This document shows positions 1 to 12,813 of a stretch of DNA of 64,000 nt, piece after piece (position 1 is the stretch's first letter; every line of letters begins with the position of its first letter). The notes beneath the pieces were generated by a model. That model had not been told where the DNA came from, ran no database searches, and worked only from the letters and a program-made list of their open reading frames with translations. The stretch comes from Amoebophrya sp. A120 (Eukaryota; Sar; Dinophyceae; Syndiniales; Amoebophryaceae), in the NCBI GenBank assembly GCA_905178155.1, contig CAJINV010000006.1:1489876-1553875 (forward strand). Reading direction: 5' to 3'. Made by a program: the position numbers and the translations under genes.

Positions 1-2
1 TC

Positions 3-3000
3 ACATCAACTTCATCTTCATCTTGTGTTGCAGGAACGCCAGGAGCTCCACATCGTCGTCCTCTTTCCACCCTCTACGAACGCCTCTTCCTGATCCCGAG
101 AAGCGATTGTGACTCGATTGACTTGGACTACGAACTTCACGAACAGAAGACGCTCAAACTGTTGGAAAACGCGCTGCTTGAAAAGTTGATGCCGGTTCAG
201 TACCGAACCTGTCTGGTGCTAGGTTCGAGTTGCGTCGCGATTGGGTTTTGGGGGTTGGTTTTGGCGTTGTTGGTTTCGAGCTTCCTCTTTATTGTCCATC
301 CCTCAGCAGGTGGAGCGTCGTCGGGTTGTGCGCTACTTGCTGCCGAAAACGAAGAGGATCAAGAGGAACAACATCTGCTCTCATCTGGAAAGATGATTTT
401 CCAGCCTTTGTTCGCAGTACCAATTTTCCTTCTCTGCATCGGCAACATTCTCTGTGCGATTTTTTACCGAAAAAAGCGGCTTTTAACCAAGAACGCGGTC
501 GAAACGAGAAGACACAACATGCGGGAAGGGAATATTAAACGCGTGTCTATGACGGTGTCGGAGGAAGATATTGGGAGGTTCGGATACCCCTTGATAGCTG
601 AAGATAGCAGCAGCAGCAGTCGCACCGGACTGCTGTCTGATAAACCTCGTGCGGGTCGTGACTGCATCACAATGGAATCGAAATCGAAAACTGCGACATC
701 CGTACTACTGGCTGTTGGCTGCACAGTAGGAGTCAAAAGCGGATCAATCCAGGGCGGAGGGGGTAGTAGTTCATCTGGAGAACAACGACGAGACTACAGT
801 CCGGGGACGAGAGGCGGGAGACATACAGACCAATCCACAGAAAATACGACGCCGTCGTCTACTGAGATAAACAAATCAGAAAGAACTACTACATCAGGCA
901 GTGAAGTAGATGCTTCTTCGGATAGGAGTCCAAGCAGTGACGCAACAAGCAGCAGCTCCGCGGGCCGTCGGACAAGCCGCGGACGCCCAACAGCACGAGG
1001 ACTTTCACACAAGCGAAGGAGTAGCTCTAGTTCTCGTGTCGTGGTCACCAGCAATAAACATCGTACTATTACCAAGCACCCAAAGAACGAGAAGTTTCTC
1101 GCTTCGAGGTTTGTCACCGAGTTCTTGAACGTACGCGGGGGTACGACAAGAAGTGGAACGACCCGCGGTGGCACAAAGGATTATAGAGGAGCCACCGTTA
1201 ATACAGCAAGCTACAACTTGTCTTCCACGCGTCGAAACGAACGGAGGCAGGGTTTTTCAGCAAGTACTACATCTCCCTCTTGTCGTCCCTCCTTCCACCT
1301 GAAAAAAAGCCCACTTCTTTCCCTTCAATTCAACCCGATTTCCCTGACGTTCGAAATCGCAGACACGAGTTCGCCGCATTTCATCCACATCGGCCAGAGG
1401 CTTGTGGGGTATTTAGATTACAACGAGGAGAGCGAGGAGTACCTGAAATTGCAACGGGCAAAGCACAAGGACTTCGACAAACGGCAGCCTTCCAAGAAAA
1501 ACCCGCGCGGAAAGAAATTTTTTCAGTCCGCGGACCTGTTCTTGACCGATTTGAGCTTGGACAGGCGGGAAAGTAGTGCCGCTGTGGATCATGCCACGTC
1601 GAGGACTTCCAATGTTAACACCACCAGTTCATCTTCGACCGAGCAAAGATATACGGAGCACGCGTACAGGGAAGAAGATGGGTCTTGGTTAGTAGAGAAA
1701 AGGGCGAGGGAGTTTTTAGCCATGCGCCGGAGCTGTGAGTTGAAAACGAAAAGAGTTTCCACTGAAACCATTCAAACAACCACCACCACGCCGCCGAGAG
1801 TCGTGGGAACCACAATTGGTGCTGGGGCGGTTTTGTCGCTGCCTCCAGTGCATCAACAACATTCAGCTGCTGCGTTCTTGACCACGACAAGTAGCACAGA
1901 GCAGCAGCAGGCCGATGCAGCTGTGCTCCACCTTCCACAACAAGCCACCGTAGCAGCTCGGGGAAGCACCAGCAGCTCCGTGTTGGAGCTGAAAATTCCA
2001 AATTTGATGAACACGTCTGCTTGTGGACTCGAGAGCGCGAGTGTCTTGAGCTCCTGCAGGCGAAGCAGCGTACCGGATTTGGACAGTTGCTATGAAAATT
2101 TTAGAGCCTCGCTTTCTACTTCCGGAGGGGAACAAGTAGGTGGTGGTTGGAACAACAGGAATCGGGACAGGGAACAAGAAGTCCGGGAGGAAACAAGAGC
2201 TTCTATTCTATTGGAAAACTACGATAAACAGATCGTAGCCAGTCCGTCCGCCCTGCTTGGGATCGGCAGGATTGCGGCTGGCTGTTCTTTCTTCCCGCGG
2301 CGTCAACCTTCTAACGGAAGAATTTCCGTGGCGTCGGCGCATCGTGTTGCTCGTTCCGCAAGGACGCACGACGAAACTGCTCCCCGTCCTGTTCAGACGG
2401 AGGGGCAAGGAGGGTCCTTGCAACAGCCGCAGATGATTACAACGCAAGAGCATGCAAATGCAAACGCGGACCCAGACGCAGAGGACAGTGACGGTCGGCG
2501 GACAACGGTTTCGCAGGTGAGCGCGGAGCACGACGGGGACGAGGGGGACGACGCAGAAGATGACGATCCCAAGAACGGTGGTATAAGACACAGGAAACCC
2601 ACCTCCCCTCGTCGTTCAGAAGACGAGACAACAGGAGCGACACAATATGAAGATCAGCCCCCGACACAACAACTTCGAAACGTAGTGAAGCGACTGCGGA
2701 GGGTGTACCAGTTCCTGTATGGAGAGAACAAGCTGATGCTGAACACAACTAGTACAACGAGCGACGCACAGTCACGAGACGGCGGATCATCATCTTCATC
2801 GAGGGATACAACTAGTAGACCACCACGGGGCGGCGGCGGCGGGGAGTTACGCACTTTATTCTTCCAGGACATCGGGATGAAACGGTGGAAAAACGAACGT
2901 ATCCACAGTAAATTTCCTGTACACGTACAAATGCGGCTTCTGCATGACAAAGCTTGCCTTTGATTCTAGTTAGCATGACAAGTGGCATGCTCTAAGTTGG

Positions 3001-4304
3001 GGAAATTTGTGATGCATTTTGCACGTGTACTATGGGAAATTTCCGGTGGATAGAACGAAAACGAATAGCATTGGACTTTGAATACCGCAGGAGCTCCTTG
3101 TCCTTCATCTCTGGGCGAAATTATACTGGAAGAAAATTATGGAGGTCCTCGTCGAGCAGGGGACGAGGGCGAAAGATCCTTTTCCCTAGGCAGCGCCAGA
3201 GCAGAAGAAGCACGACGGACTGTAATTCATCGACGTATAATAGTCGCAATAGCCGAGGAATGCTCGGAAAAATAAACCGGTACCGTTCCTGGTCCTCCAC
3301 CGATTCCATAACCTCGTCTGTCCAAGGAACTGCAGGAACAAAACGGGCGTCCAGTTGCTTATCCTTAGGCAGTGACCTCCCGAATTACGTTGTCCACAAC
3401 TCGCGGAGATCCCGCTCGACTTCCGACGACGGCGGAGGAGGATACCACGGGCCACACAGCTACAACAGTACCTGTAAAAATAGATTTCTCTGCAGCTACG
3501 TGGAAACGCTCGAGGACGAACTGTTCGAGAAGGAAAAACAGCTTATGGGAGTGCACAACTCGCCTTCCTCCTCATTTGTCATGCAAAAACCCAAATCCAT
3601 GTGCCTCACAACTGTGGCACTGTTTTTTACATGACAGATTCCGGAAACCCAAACAGTACTACTTACACTAGGCGCATGAATTTGTCATGCACAGGCTCCG
3701 CGTGTGCTGGTTTTTGTATTGCTGTTCATGCCATACAAATGAGGGGTAGGGGGAGTTGTGAACTCTCATACAGCTCCGGGAAAAAACAGAACTGCTGGAA
3801 GCGATGACCACTCGACTAGCGGCGGAGGAGGAAAGTAGGCAAAGGAGAATTTGTAACACGAGCAGGGAAACAAGAAATAGTAAATCTCACTTTCGCGAAG
3901 GAGCTACAACAGAAGGGCAGAACGATAATGAAGGGACCTTTTATCCTAAAATTTTGAAGCGGTCCCAGCCCTCCTTGACCAGCGATGCCAGCACGAGGTT
4001 CCCGTCGGTAACCACGATTGGCAGTGGGAGCTCTTCGCTGCTCCGGTTGCCCAGTATAATAGGTGGAGGGATGAACAAAGCTACAAGTACGGTGGCGCCA
4101 GTACTAGCATCTTCCTCAGCTTCAACGTCAACCAGGATGAACAAACCGTCGAAAAGCGTTAGTTTCGACGATGAAACCTTGAGGGAGCAAGCATGTAGAA
4201 ATACAGCAAGTCCCCGCGGCACAACAGCAGATTGTGCAACAAGTGGAGGAGGTGGAGGGAGTGTGAAAAATAAGAAGCCTGCCCGCATCGTTGTGATACC
4301 GTGA
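3..4304 (+). CDS. Unrecognised membrane and coiled-coil protein, 5' end outside the window
   Basis: Exons 3-2899, 3058-3543 and 3776-4304 join into 1,303 codons plus TGA. The frame is open to the left edge, so the start lies outside the window; a possible acceptor AG at 32-33 cannot be judged. Counting from base 3, two hydrophobic segments lie near residues 70-98 and 130-155. A very long Ser/Thr/Arg-rich low-complexity region follows, with an acidic patch near base 2520-2570. The second and third exons join into a charged coiled-coil stretch (ETLEDELFEKEKQL then REKTELLEAMTTRL), so the join at the family C element is biologically sensible. I recognise no family. The exon structure is well supported by frame and repeats; the function is unknown. 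Confidence 0.75.
2900..3052 (+). mobile_element. Introner, family X (single copy)
   Basis: Begins TATCCACAGTAAATTTCC and ends with an imperfect complement ending GGTGGATA. The 5-bp repeat GAACG flanks both sides. Removal joins KNER to KRIA in frame. The centre carries TTTGTGATGC. Confidence 0.8.
3544..3770 (+). mobile_element. Introner, family C, forward
   Basis: Ends are TATGGGAGTGCACAACTC and GAACTCTCATA, flanked by CAGCT. Removal joins EKQL to REKT and continues a coiled coil. The pyrimidine-rich CCTCCTCATTTGT near the left end pairs with ACAAATGAGGGGTAGG near the right. Confidence 0.85.
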
Positions 4305-7044
4305 GATTCATCTCGCGGCACTACAACAACATGACAGATTTGATGTTGAAATTTTGCGATGGGAACAAGATGATGGTCCCTTTTCTTTTCACTCTACGTT
4401 ATGACTACAGATCCACGCTTTTGCAATTTTCTCTTGATTTATTTCTCAGGGTCGTACTGGTACTACGCCCGAGCAGTAGGACGCACAAACACAAGCTCTT
4501 TTTTGCTGTGAGTGACTCAGCACGGGCACATCGCTCTCGTGAAACGTTCCTACTTCTACTTGTACATCAAAAAATAGAAGAAAAGCATCGCTCCTGCTGA
4601 TGTACAAGCAGAAAAGCTTGCTCTGTGTTTGTCGGCAACTCCTCCGACGACAGAGGTGTGTTCCGAGTGTTAGGTAAAACACCGGTGAGAAAGTATTGGC
4701 CGAAACCTGAGCGCTGTCCCATTTGCTTTTAGAAGTTGTCCGACCTCAAAAACGAAAGCGAAGAGCAGAGGCGGCCGCTCGCCCGGCACTGGAAGCGTCG
4801 CGCGATTGCCTGCCGCATTGCCGGGCAGGCATTGCCTGGGGCGCCGCTGCCGGTAAACGCGCCGGCACTGTGCCCGCGGCGCTGCAAGAGGCGCCGAAAG
4901 GGCGGGGGTTCTATGTGCCTGCGATGTTGGGCCCGATGCCCTGGCCGGGTGGTCGGTGTCTACAGCCCGCGCCACTACAGCGGAAAGGCTGAGCAGCACA
5001 GAGAGTCTTGGCGGCCTATTTTCGCCACCCGGTTCAGGTATGGGGCTTGCGTCGTGATCAACATAGGCCGCGCGATCGGCCCGGGTGGCAGTTGGGTGCG
5101 CTATTCGCCCGGTGGCTGGCCGGGGCAGGCGCTCGCGGCGAGGTGGGAGGCAAATTCAACTGCCCAGCAACTACGACGCGACGAGGAATTTGATGAAAAC
5201 CTGCCGCGTGGTGGTTGTGGGACTGCATGCGGGGGGGTGGTGTTGGTGTCGGGGTTGCTCCTGGCCACGGCGTACGCGAGCGTCAGCGCCCACACGGTTC
5301 GGGCGGTCCAGGGTTATGACGATTGCGCCCCGGCGCCGAGTGCTTTGGTGCGTGGAGACGCAATCTCGGCGGGCGAGGTCCGGATGTTGGTCGGCGTGCA
5401 GTATCTCGAGGAGGCCTGTGCGCGCTGAACGCGATCGCACGAGGAGGCGAGGAAAATCCGGCCCGCCACGAAAACCGGAATCGCCTAACCGGTATTTTCG
5501 GCCGGCGGGACGCAGGACCGCGCGTCCGGGCCAGTCGCTCGGTGCGCGCGGAGGGTGTCTTCGCGTTCAGGCATAGGCGCCGCTTCGATTCGCTTTCGCG
5601 GATTTCTTCGGGCGGAGGGAGTTGCCTGTGCGTGGGCCCCGTGTGCCCTCTGTGCCGGACGCTGCTGGTGGGCCGCAGGCGCTTCCTTGGGCCGCCCGGG
5701 CTGGCGTGTCCGTCGTTCTTGCTTTTTATGTGCCGCTGCGCCGGCGGGCACCAGCTTCCTGCGTTCGCCGCGTATGCCTGCCGGCCTTCCTGTAGGCCGG
5801 GAAGGCTTGCCCCCCCGGGTGGCTCCTGGCGGCACGGTAGGGGCGGCCGGCTGGCGCCCCTTCGTTCTGCCCGCCGCGCCGGGGCGGGCCCGGCAGCTGG
5901 CTCGCGGGGCCCAGCCCGGCAGCGCGGCGAGGGCAGCAGGGCAATGCGGCAAAAAGGTCCTGACGCTGCTCCGGGCCCGGCAGATCAGGCAGCCCCGGCC
6001 GGCCCGACCGACCCGACCGAGGGGATGGGCGCGCCCGTCCTTGTGCGCCCATACCTACCGCGCACGAGCGTGCGCGCGCGCGTGGCGCCACGCGGCGCCT
6101 GCGTCGGCCCCGCTATCTTCTTGGCTGACTTCTTTGCCAGCGCCCCAGCTGGCTCGCCGGCCCCGGTTTTTTAGCCTGCCAGCCGTTTCCTTGCCTGCCT
6201 CTTGTTATGTCCTTAGCCCGCCAGGCCGCGACGCAGCGTATGGGCGGGGGCGGAGAGGCTTGCTCGCAGCCGTGCCCCGGCTGGAAATTCGCCCGCCAGC
6301 GCGCCCCGGGTGGCGTGGGTCGCCGTGGCCAATGCGCCGGGCGCGGGGCGAGCGCGCGCCCGCTGCTCGTTTGTTTTTTTTTTGTGTCTCGTGCGAGGCG
6401 CTTATCCGAAGAACGTGTGGCGCTCTGGTTGTTTCCGATCAAGGTTCGCAGCGACTTGTCCTCGTAGTGCGTGACGAAAAGGTAGCCCGGCTCCTCTGGA
6501 CCCTCTCCGCCCGGGCCGCCGGGTGGGCAAGGTCGGTGTTTCGTTGTCTCCCGTATGATGTTCTGTTCCCCGAACAAAACTGGTGGCCCTGCAAAGTTCT
6601 CACCAGTTTGTGTCTGTGGAAGGATGTGCTGAGGCGCAGCAGGAGCCATAGGCCAAACCACGCCAAAAATACATTCCGGGAGATATTAAGGAGGGCAGTT
6701 GTATTGTAGCGTTGCGTCGCAATCATTCCATCTCGAAAGTATTTCCGCCTTGTAGATTTGCGTGATGTGTAGCGCGTACTACCAGCTACTACGCGAGCAA
6801 TGATCCCAATACGAGCGAGTTATATGATCATATACTTAATTACACAACGAGTATGGGATGAACGATTTGTCTTTCATTCTGTTTTAGCTGCACCAGACAG
6901 ACCCAACGATTACATCATGCGCTAGGGCCTCTTGTTACCCCGATCATGCTTCTTGCTCCCGTCGACGTCGCGGCAAATATGGGCTAAGTTCTACTTGCAG
7001 CACCAAATAAATCCAGCAGCAGTGATCAACCCAGGATCAACAAC
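4305..7044. other. Intergenic region with GC-rich island 1 (about 4740-6700)
   Basis: 4305-4700 is ordinary intergenic DNA. From about 4740 to 6700 base composition shifts sharply to G/C, with runs of G and C and long overlapping open frames in many registers. The translations are Ala/Arg/Pro/Gly-rich without recognisable domains, as expected of any GC-rich DNA. 6720-7044 returns to normal composition and holds the HID1 5' leader. A pyrimidine tract ending TTTTAG at 6882-6887 could be a spliced-leader acceptor, but this is only a guess. Confidence 0.6.
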
Positions 7045-10000
7045 ATGGGCAACGCCGGCAGCACAGCCGGCCAGGAGGCGGCCCTGCTGCAGTTTGCAGA
7101 GGCGGTGGGGACGCTGAAAACCGCAGCCGCGAAAGTGGTACAGCAGCAGGCCCGGACGAATTCACCGGACAGCGCGTGTCTGGATCTTTCTCTCGCATCA
7201 CCCGGTAGTTCCTCGCAGCTGAGGCAAGCGGTGGAGGTTTTGGTTGGAAACCATTTGGACCACCTCCCAGTGGGGCAAAATCATCCATCCTCGTCATCGT
7301 CTACTTCTTCTACTTCACCCTCAGGGAATAAACCAACCGGCACGTCGGCCACGTCGTCCTCAACATCCTCCAAAACGATCCCCCGCGCCGCCATCGCACT
7401 GGAAGACCTCGTCGAGATGCTTCCGGCAACCAACGATGAGTGGCTGTTCACGCGGGTGAAAGGTGCGGAAGGTTTTGCACTGCCGCTGGACGGGATAAAG
7501 AAGGGCAAGAACTCGCCGAAAGCAGAAGACGACACAACTACTAGTGGCCGCGCGGAGATCAAAAACTATGGGAACGAGAAGAACGCCCCTACGACAACAC
7601 TGATCCAGCTGTTATTGCAGAAGCTGATTGACGTTCTGGAAGAAGAAGCGTTTGACTCGCCAGTGGATGACATTCTAGCAGGAGTGGAAGACGATACTAG
7701 CCCAAAGGATGATGACACGAGCAGGCTAATCCAGCTGCAAAATTCGCACCTGAAAAAGCTGCACGCGATTAGGATGTTGACGCGATTACTGCCGATTTTC
7801 CTGGGAACAACGACAGAAGTCGCTGGAATATTATCTTCTGAAGATGGGACGAACAATTATGACCAAGGGGCAACATCTTCGTCGTCGTTGTTGTTCCCGG
7901 GTGCTGGTGGTGCAGAAGACGAGGCCAATTTTCTCGCAGACCAGTCCACGGCCCTGCAGTTTTCGTTCAACTTGCTGGAAGCCATCCAACTTATGCTCTT
8001 TGAGAAGAACAGCAGTGGCACATCAACCAGCAAGACAAACTCCAAATCCCGCACCGACCCGGCGCACGTCGACCCGCGGCTGTTGTGGCGGTGCGGGGTC
8101 GGGGTCGCATTGGAGTATGAGATGATGATGCGACAGTCACCTGCTTCTGGAAGTTCTTCGGGCGGATTCAACAACTCAGCTGGTAGTGGTGCAGGAACTA
8201 CAGCTACTGCTATTGGCGGGTCAGAAAATAGATCAACATCGCAGTACAACCAGACGAGCACCAGAACCACAGACCCCTTCTACTCAGAACTACAAGTCCG
8301 CGAAAAGGAGCAAGAGCTGCGGAATGAGCTCCTTCTCCTTCTCCTCGTGGCCCTAAGCGGCGCCTTGTTTAAAACCGCGGGGGAGTTAGCCGGGCGACAG
8401 GAGGAAATAGTATCGGAAGATGAATTGAGCTTGAGCAACGAAAACACAACTCCAGCGCAAATTGCAAATGCAATGCTCTCCGGGACGAGCAGTACATCAA
8501 GAGCTAGGCAGAGAAGCATGAGTAGAGATGAAGGTGAGATCATGGGTGCGAACGATTTGAGCACCTTGAGTGCCGTGGTGGATGAGAAGTTGTGGCTTCA
8601 GGTTTTCGTCACTGGCTACTTTGCGCATATCAAATGCAAAAGTGTCTGGGTCTGGAAGATTGCGAGATTTGTCATGCTTGTCAGGGATGACCAAAAAGCT
8701 TGTGATGCGTGTCCAAGACCAGACCCCTTTGCCTGTCATGCAAAAACGCAGTTTGTCATGCGAAAAACGCAACACACAGAAGCGCAGAGATTTCTCATGC
8801 GTGGCTGTGCATTACAGAGCATTCACTATTCCCAGCACAGCATTACAAGTTTCCAGACCCAGACATATTTGCATTTGATAGCGCACACCGCGAATCTATT
8901 CTTCTCACTGATGAGCACGGTATTTTTTAAACTTGTTGAACAACAACTTCTGATGAGTTGTTTCCAAGTTTGCATTTGGATTCGCTTTCAACATGATGGA
9001 TAAGTTTTTGCATAATATCTGATTTTTGTAGTCTGTTATGCAGTATGCCTAGGATTGCATCCTCCAAATTGAAATTTCCTATCAGGTCTTCTCCCCACCC
9101 CGCTTACCAATCTCCACCAGTCGATTCTCCTTTCTCGGCGGGCTATTCTTCGGCAATAGTACTAAGTCCGCAACCACGTCGGAGCGTATGGAATTCCAGG
9201 AGCAAAATACAGTGGAATTGAGCATCATGCTGCTCTCCATTCTCCTCGATTTCGAAGCCGGTGCTGGTGCGACAACGTCATTATGCATTGCAAATATGTC
9301 TGGGTCTGGAACAAGGATCCAAACTTGTCATGCTGTCTTTGGATTCTAAAAAAGTCTGTATTGCATGACAAACAAGAGGGGCCCAGATTGTGCTACGCGG
9401 AGAGGGCGTTTGTCATGCGGAGTGGGCATCACAAAGCCTTCCAAAAATCTGTGATGCTAAGTCATGCACTACAGGCACGATGGGTCATGCAGAATATGCA
9501 TGACAAACCCGGCAATCTACTTCCAGACCCAGACCTAGTATTTGCATTTGATAGTCATTCCCTTTCAACAACCAGTCCCCCACGTATAACCAACGCCGGT
9601 ACCAGAAGCGGAATTTGGTCCAAGCGAGGGATGAGGCCGCGTTTGAAAGAGAACAAGAACTTTTGCAGTACCGACAGCAAGAACATGCGGATGTTGAACT
9701 GCAGCAACACAAACTGTCGAAGAACATCAGCGACCAGAATCTCTCTGACGGCGGAGGCACGGTGTCTTCCGCGGATCAGCACGTTTCCGTTTCCAGCTCG
9801 GATCATGATCCCATGTCTTCCTCCGGCGGGGGTATAGGCATAGCCGGCGGTGGTCCTGGAGAAGCTCCGGCAATAGGTCACCCTCCAGCCCCCGCAACAA
9901 GCAACCGCTCCAGTCGGAGGTCGAGCAAAAGTAGAACCCAGGACGTCAACTCGACGAGTTCACAGCTAGACCACGGTGATGGCACAGAGCAAGTAGAATC

Positions 10001-12813
10001 CAATGCGTTCCGGTGTTTACTACAAAGCATCGAGAAAGACTCCGAGCTGGATCTGATCCTAGACTATCAACTGCAAATATGTCTGGGTCTGGAAGAATGT
10101 ATGTTTGTCATGCGTGTCTTGCATGACTCTTAAATCTGTCATGTATGTTACCCAAGAGCCCCATTTTTCTGTCATGCAGAAACGCAGTTTGTCATGCAGA
10201 ATAGGCAACGCCTAGAAGCTCAAAGACTTGTCATGCTGGGCCAGCTCTTGTGGCCTCCTCATGATACGCCACCCAGCATCACAAATTTCCAGACCCAGAC
10301 ACTTTTGCACAGGATATAGATGGGTTCCTAAGGCAGATGAACGTGGCGGACGTGATTATTTACGGCTATAACGCGAACACTTACTCGACTGCGACGTCCA
10401 AAGCGCTCCAAAACCGGGAAGAGAGGAAGGATTTGACGGACACAAACTTGATTCTCATCCTTCTCTGGCAGTGCTTACACCACAACCCGTTGTTGTTACA
10501 AAGGCTCGGAACGGCCAACGCCGGAATCCACACCCCCGGGCAGCCGAGTCGGGGGTTGGTGTTTTCGTTGTTTCTGTTGAAGCAACTGGCGAGAATGCAC
10601 GCCCAGAATTTGGACGCGATGCAGGTCGTGCACAATACTAGCAGCAGTTCTAGTACTTCGGAACAACAGCAGAGTAGAGCAGGTGGCGCAGCAGCTGGTG
10701 TAGTTCCTTCCCAACAAACAATGACCTCCAGAACAGCAGAGCTCCACCTTTGCTCGTTTTTGCTTTTGCTTCTATTATGCGTTGCAAAAGTATCGTACTC
10801 GTATAAATGCATGACAAATTTCCTCAGCATGAGAGGGAGAATTTGTAATGGGGATTTACCTTCATAAAATGATTTGTAATGCATGATTCCCATACGACTA
10901 CGAGTACGATACTTTTGCACAGGATATCTATCGGGCGAACGGAACATCGCAGTTTCTCTCAACATATCAAATGTAAAAATGTCTGGGTCTGGAAGAATGC
11001 AACTTGTCATGCTAAATCTGAAGCATGCAAAAATCTGTGTTGCATGATTACCAAAAGTCGTCCAGTTTTGACCAAGTCGGGAGGGAGTTTCTCATGCAGG
11101 ATAGGCATGAGAGAGATTGCGCAGAATCTGTCATGCTAGGTCCTGCATTCCAGGCTTCATGGGTCATGGAAAAGCTGCATGACAAACCGCGTATTCTTCT
11201 AGACCCAGACATTTTTGCATTTGATCAAACACGAGTATCAACACGAACGGAAATAAGTGGTGGGCGGTGGAGGTGTTAAACTCTTTTTCGAAAAACCTAC
11301 ACAGCACAGGTAGTGGCGTCGCCAAAGCGGCCGCGCGGACAGCAACCGCCGGGCCTCGCAGTACCGAAATGGAGCAGGCGATTCAGCAAATCAGCAAACA
11401 CTTACTTGCAGAGTCCAAGCCCGCCACTTTCGCGGATTTTTTCGTGTTGGTCCTGCTGAAATTGATAAGCGACTCGTTGCTGAAGGATGAGCCGTTGGTG
11501 GATTTGCTACTGACAATCCTCTGCAACATCTCGCCTATGCAGTGCAAAACAAGTATCGTACTAGTATAAATCGCATGACAAATTTCCTCAGCAAGCGAAA
11601 TAAAATTTGTGATGCGGATTTAACCTTGAAACAAAAATTTGTAATGCATGACTGCGATTACTACTAGTACGATATTTTTGCAATGCATATCGCCTTACCT
11701 GAAACAACTGGCGGTCACAACGTGTTTGAAGCTCACCTCCTTTTTCGAACGAATCTGCAAAAAGAATTATCTCTTGAAAAACAGCACGAATTACCGGAAT
11801 TTGTTTCTCCTCATCGAGTTTTTCACCAACATTATCCAGTACCAAGCGGAAGGGAATCAGGTTTTGCTCTACTCTCTCGTGCGGGTCAAGAGTGTGTTTG
11901 AGAAATTGGAAGAAATGGAGTTAGATGAGGAGATTGCAGAGCGGGAGGTTGAAAGGATGAGAAATGACAGAGATCAAGGCCAAATTGCAGGGTCTCAACT
12001 ATCCGACTCAACTACCACCAGCAAGCAGTCTTCCAAGGGAAAAAATACAACAACAGCAGCGGCAGCAGCAGCAACAGGAACAGCTACCTCCGGAAAAGAT
12101 AAAGACCCCAATGAACTACAAGTCAACAAGCAAAGATCCCACAGCTCTGACACGACAACGTCGACCAGCAGGTACGAACAACAATTGCTGAACAAAAAAC
12201 TTTGGTTCCATTCCTGGCACGACCAGAAACTGCCACAAGTTCTCAGCACGGTGAAGCACCTGATTTACAAGCTAGAGCCGGAGATTATTGAGCAGTTCTA
12301 CAACACTGCTCGCGAGGTATGCACTGCAAAAGTATCGTACCAGTTCTAGTATGAATTGCATTACAAATTAGCCCAGCATTTTTAACTAAATTTGTAATGC
12401 TGATTTACCTTGAGAAAGCGATTTGTACTAATGCATAAACGCAATGACTACGAGTACGATGCTTTTGCACAGGATACGAGGGCCCCGCTGGCAACTACGC
12501 ATCCGGAGACACCGCGCCGCCGGATATGGACACGATTATTGAGTACATGCGGACCAACACGACCACCGTCGGTTTACTCCCCCAGCCCCACGCGATTGTG
12601 GTGAGGACGTACATACCAAATTTGTACACGACGATCTGGTTCACGCATTTCCTGTACGGCGCGGCATTTGCGAAGATCACGACGGCGTTGGCGCCGTTGT
12701 CCTCGAGCGCGTCCGGGGGAGTGTCTGCGGCGGGGAACGCGGGGGAAAGTTTGAGTCTCGCCGGGCTGTACGACTGTAAGAAGATTAAGCTGGTAAACGT
12801 GGTGATGGCGTGA
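7045..12813 (+). CDS. HID1: HID1 homologue (dymeclin/HID1 superfamily), Golgi and dense-core-vesicle trafficking protein
   Basis: Exons 7045-8627, 8886-8919, 9086-9281, 9559-10064, 10322-10775, 10932-10964, 11232-11535, 11695-12317 and 12482-12813 give 1,354 aa. HID1 is a peripheral Golgi/trans-Golgi protein needed for secretory granule formation; animal forms are near 790 aa, and this one is longer because of Ser/Thr-rich inserts. The N-terminus MGNAGST is a typical myristoylation signal, as in the family. Family-like blocks that appear only after splicing include LLLLSGERN (about residue 925), NISPYLKQLAVTTCLK (about 1037), FFTNIIQYQAEGN (about 1080) and GLLPQPHAIVVRTY (about 1275), all in the family order. 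One conventional intron and seven introners interrupt it. The ATG at 7045 is preceded by ATCAAC and is the only start giving the myristoylation signal. Confidence 0.93.
8628..8880 (+). mobile_element. Introner, family B, forward
   Basis: Ends are TATCAAATGCAAA and TTTGCATTTGATA, flanked by GCGCA. Removal joins GYFA to HTANL in HID1. Confidence 0.9.
8920..9085 (+). other. Conventional GT-AG spliceosomal intron in HID1
   Basis: Donor ACG|GTATTT and acceptor CCTATCAG|GTCTTC join LMSTVF to SPPRL in frame. It has no terminal repeat, no flanking duplication and a pyrimidine-rich 3' end. It is a useful contrast to the introners on either side. Confidence 0.8.
9282..9553 (+). mobile_element. Introner, family B, forward
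   Basis: Starts TATGCATTGCAAATATG, ends GCATTTGATA, flanked by GTCAT. Removal joins ATTS to FPFNNQ. Confidence 0.9.
10065..10316 (+). mobile_element. Introner, family B (subtype 2), forward
   Basis: Starts TATCAACTGCAAATATG and ends TTTTGCACAGGATA. Flanks TAGAC and TAGAT differ by one base. Removal joins LILD to GFLRQ. The interior resembles the element at 44921 rather than that at 10965. Confidence 0.88.
10776..10926 (+). mobile_element. Introner, family A, forward
   Basis: Starts TATGCGTTGCAAAAGTATCG and ends GATACTTTTGCACAGGATA, flanked by TCTAT. Removal builds LLLLSGERN, a conserved HID1 block, which fixes the splice junction independently of frame. Confidence 0.95.
10965..11226 (+). 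mobile_element. Introner, family B, forward
   Basis: Starts TATCAAATGTAAAAATG and ends TTTGCATTTGATC. Flanks CAACA and AAACA differ by one base. Removal joins VSLN to TSINT. The exon before it is only 33 nt beyond the previous element. Confidence 0.88.
11536..11689 (+). mobile_element. Introner, family A, forward
   Basis: Starts TATGCAGTGCAAAA and ends TTTTGCAATGCATA, flanked by TCGCC. Removal builds NISPYLKQL, another conserved HID1 block. Confidence 0.95.
12318..12476 (+). mobile_element. Introner, family A, forward
   Basis: Starts TATGCACTGCAAAAGTATCG, ends TTTTGCACAGGATA, flanked by CGAGG. Removal joins TARE to GPAGNY. CGAGG is one of only three duplications here that would also permit a GT-AG reading. 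Confidence 0.9.

Noticed and set aside
5323-6709. Long open frames of 280-380 codons in GC island 1
   Set aside because: They overlap in several frames and on both strands, are Ala/Arg/Pro/Gly-rich, lack domains, and are expected by chance where stop codons are rare.
11648-11694. Start codons inside introners that extend downstream exons
   Set aside because: The first residues are translated element sequence; the exon frame is fixed by the upstream exon after splicing.
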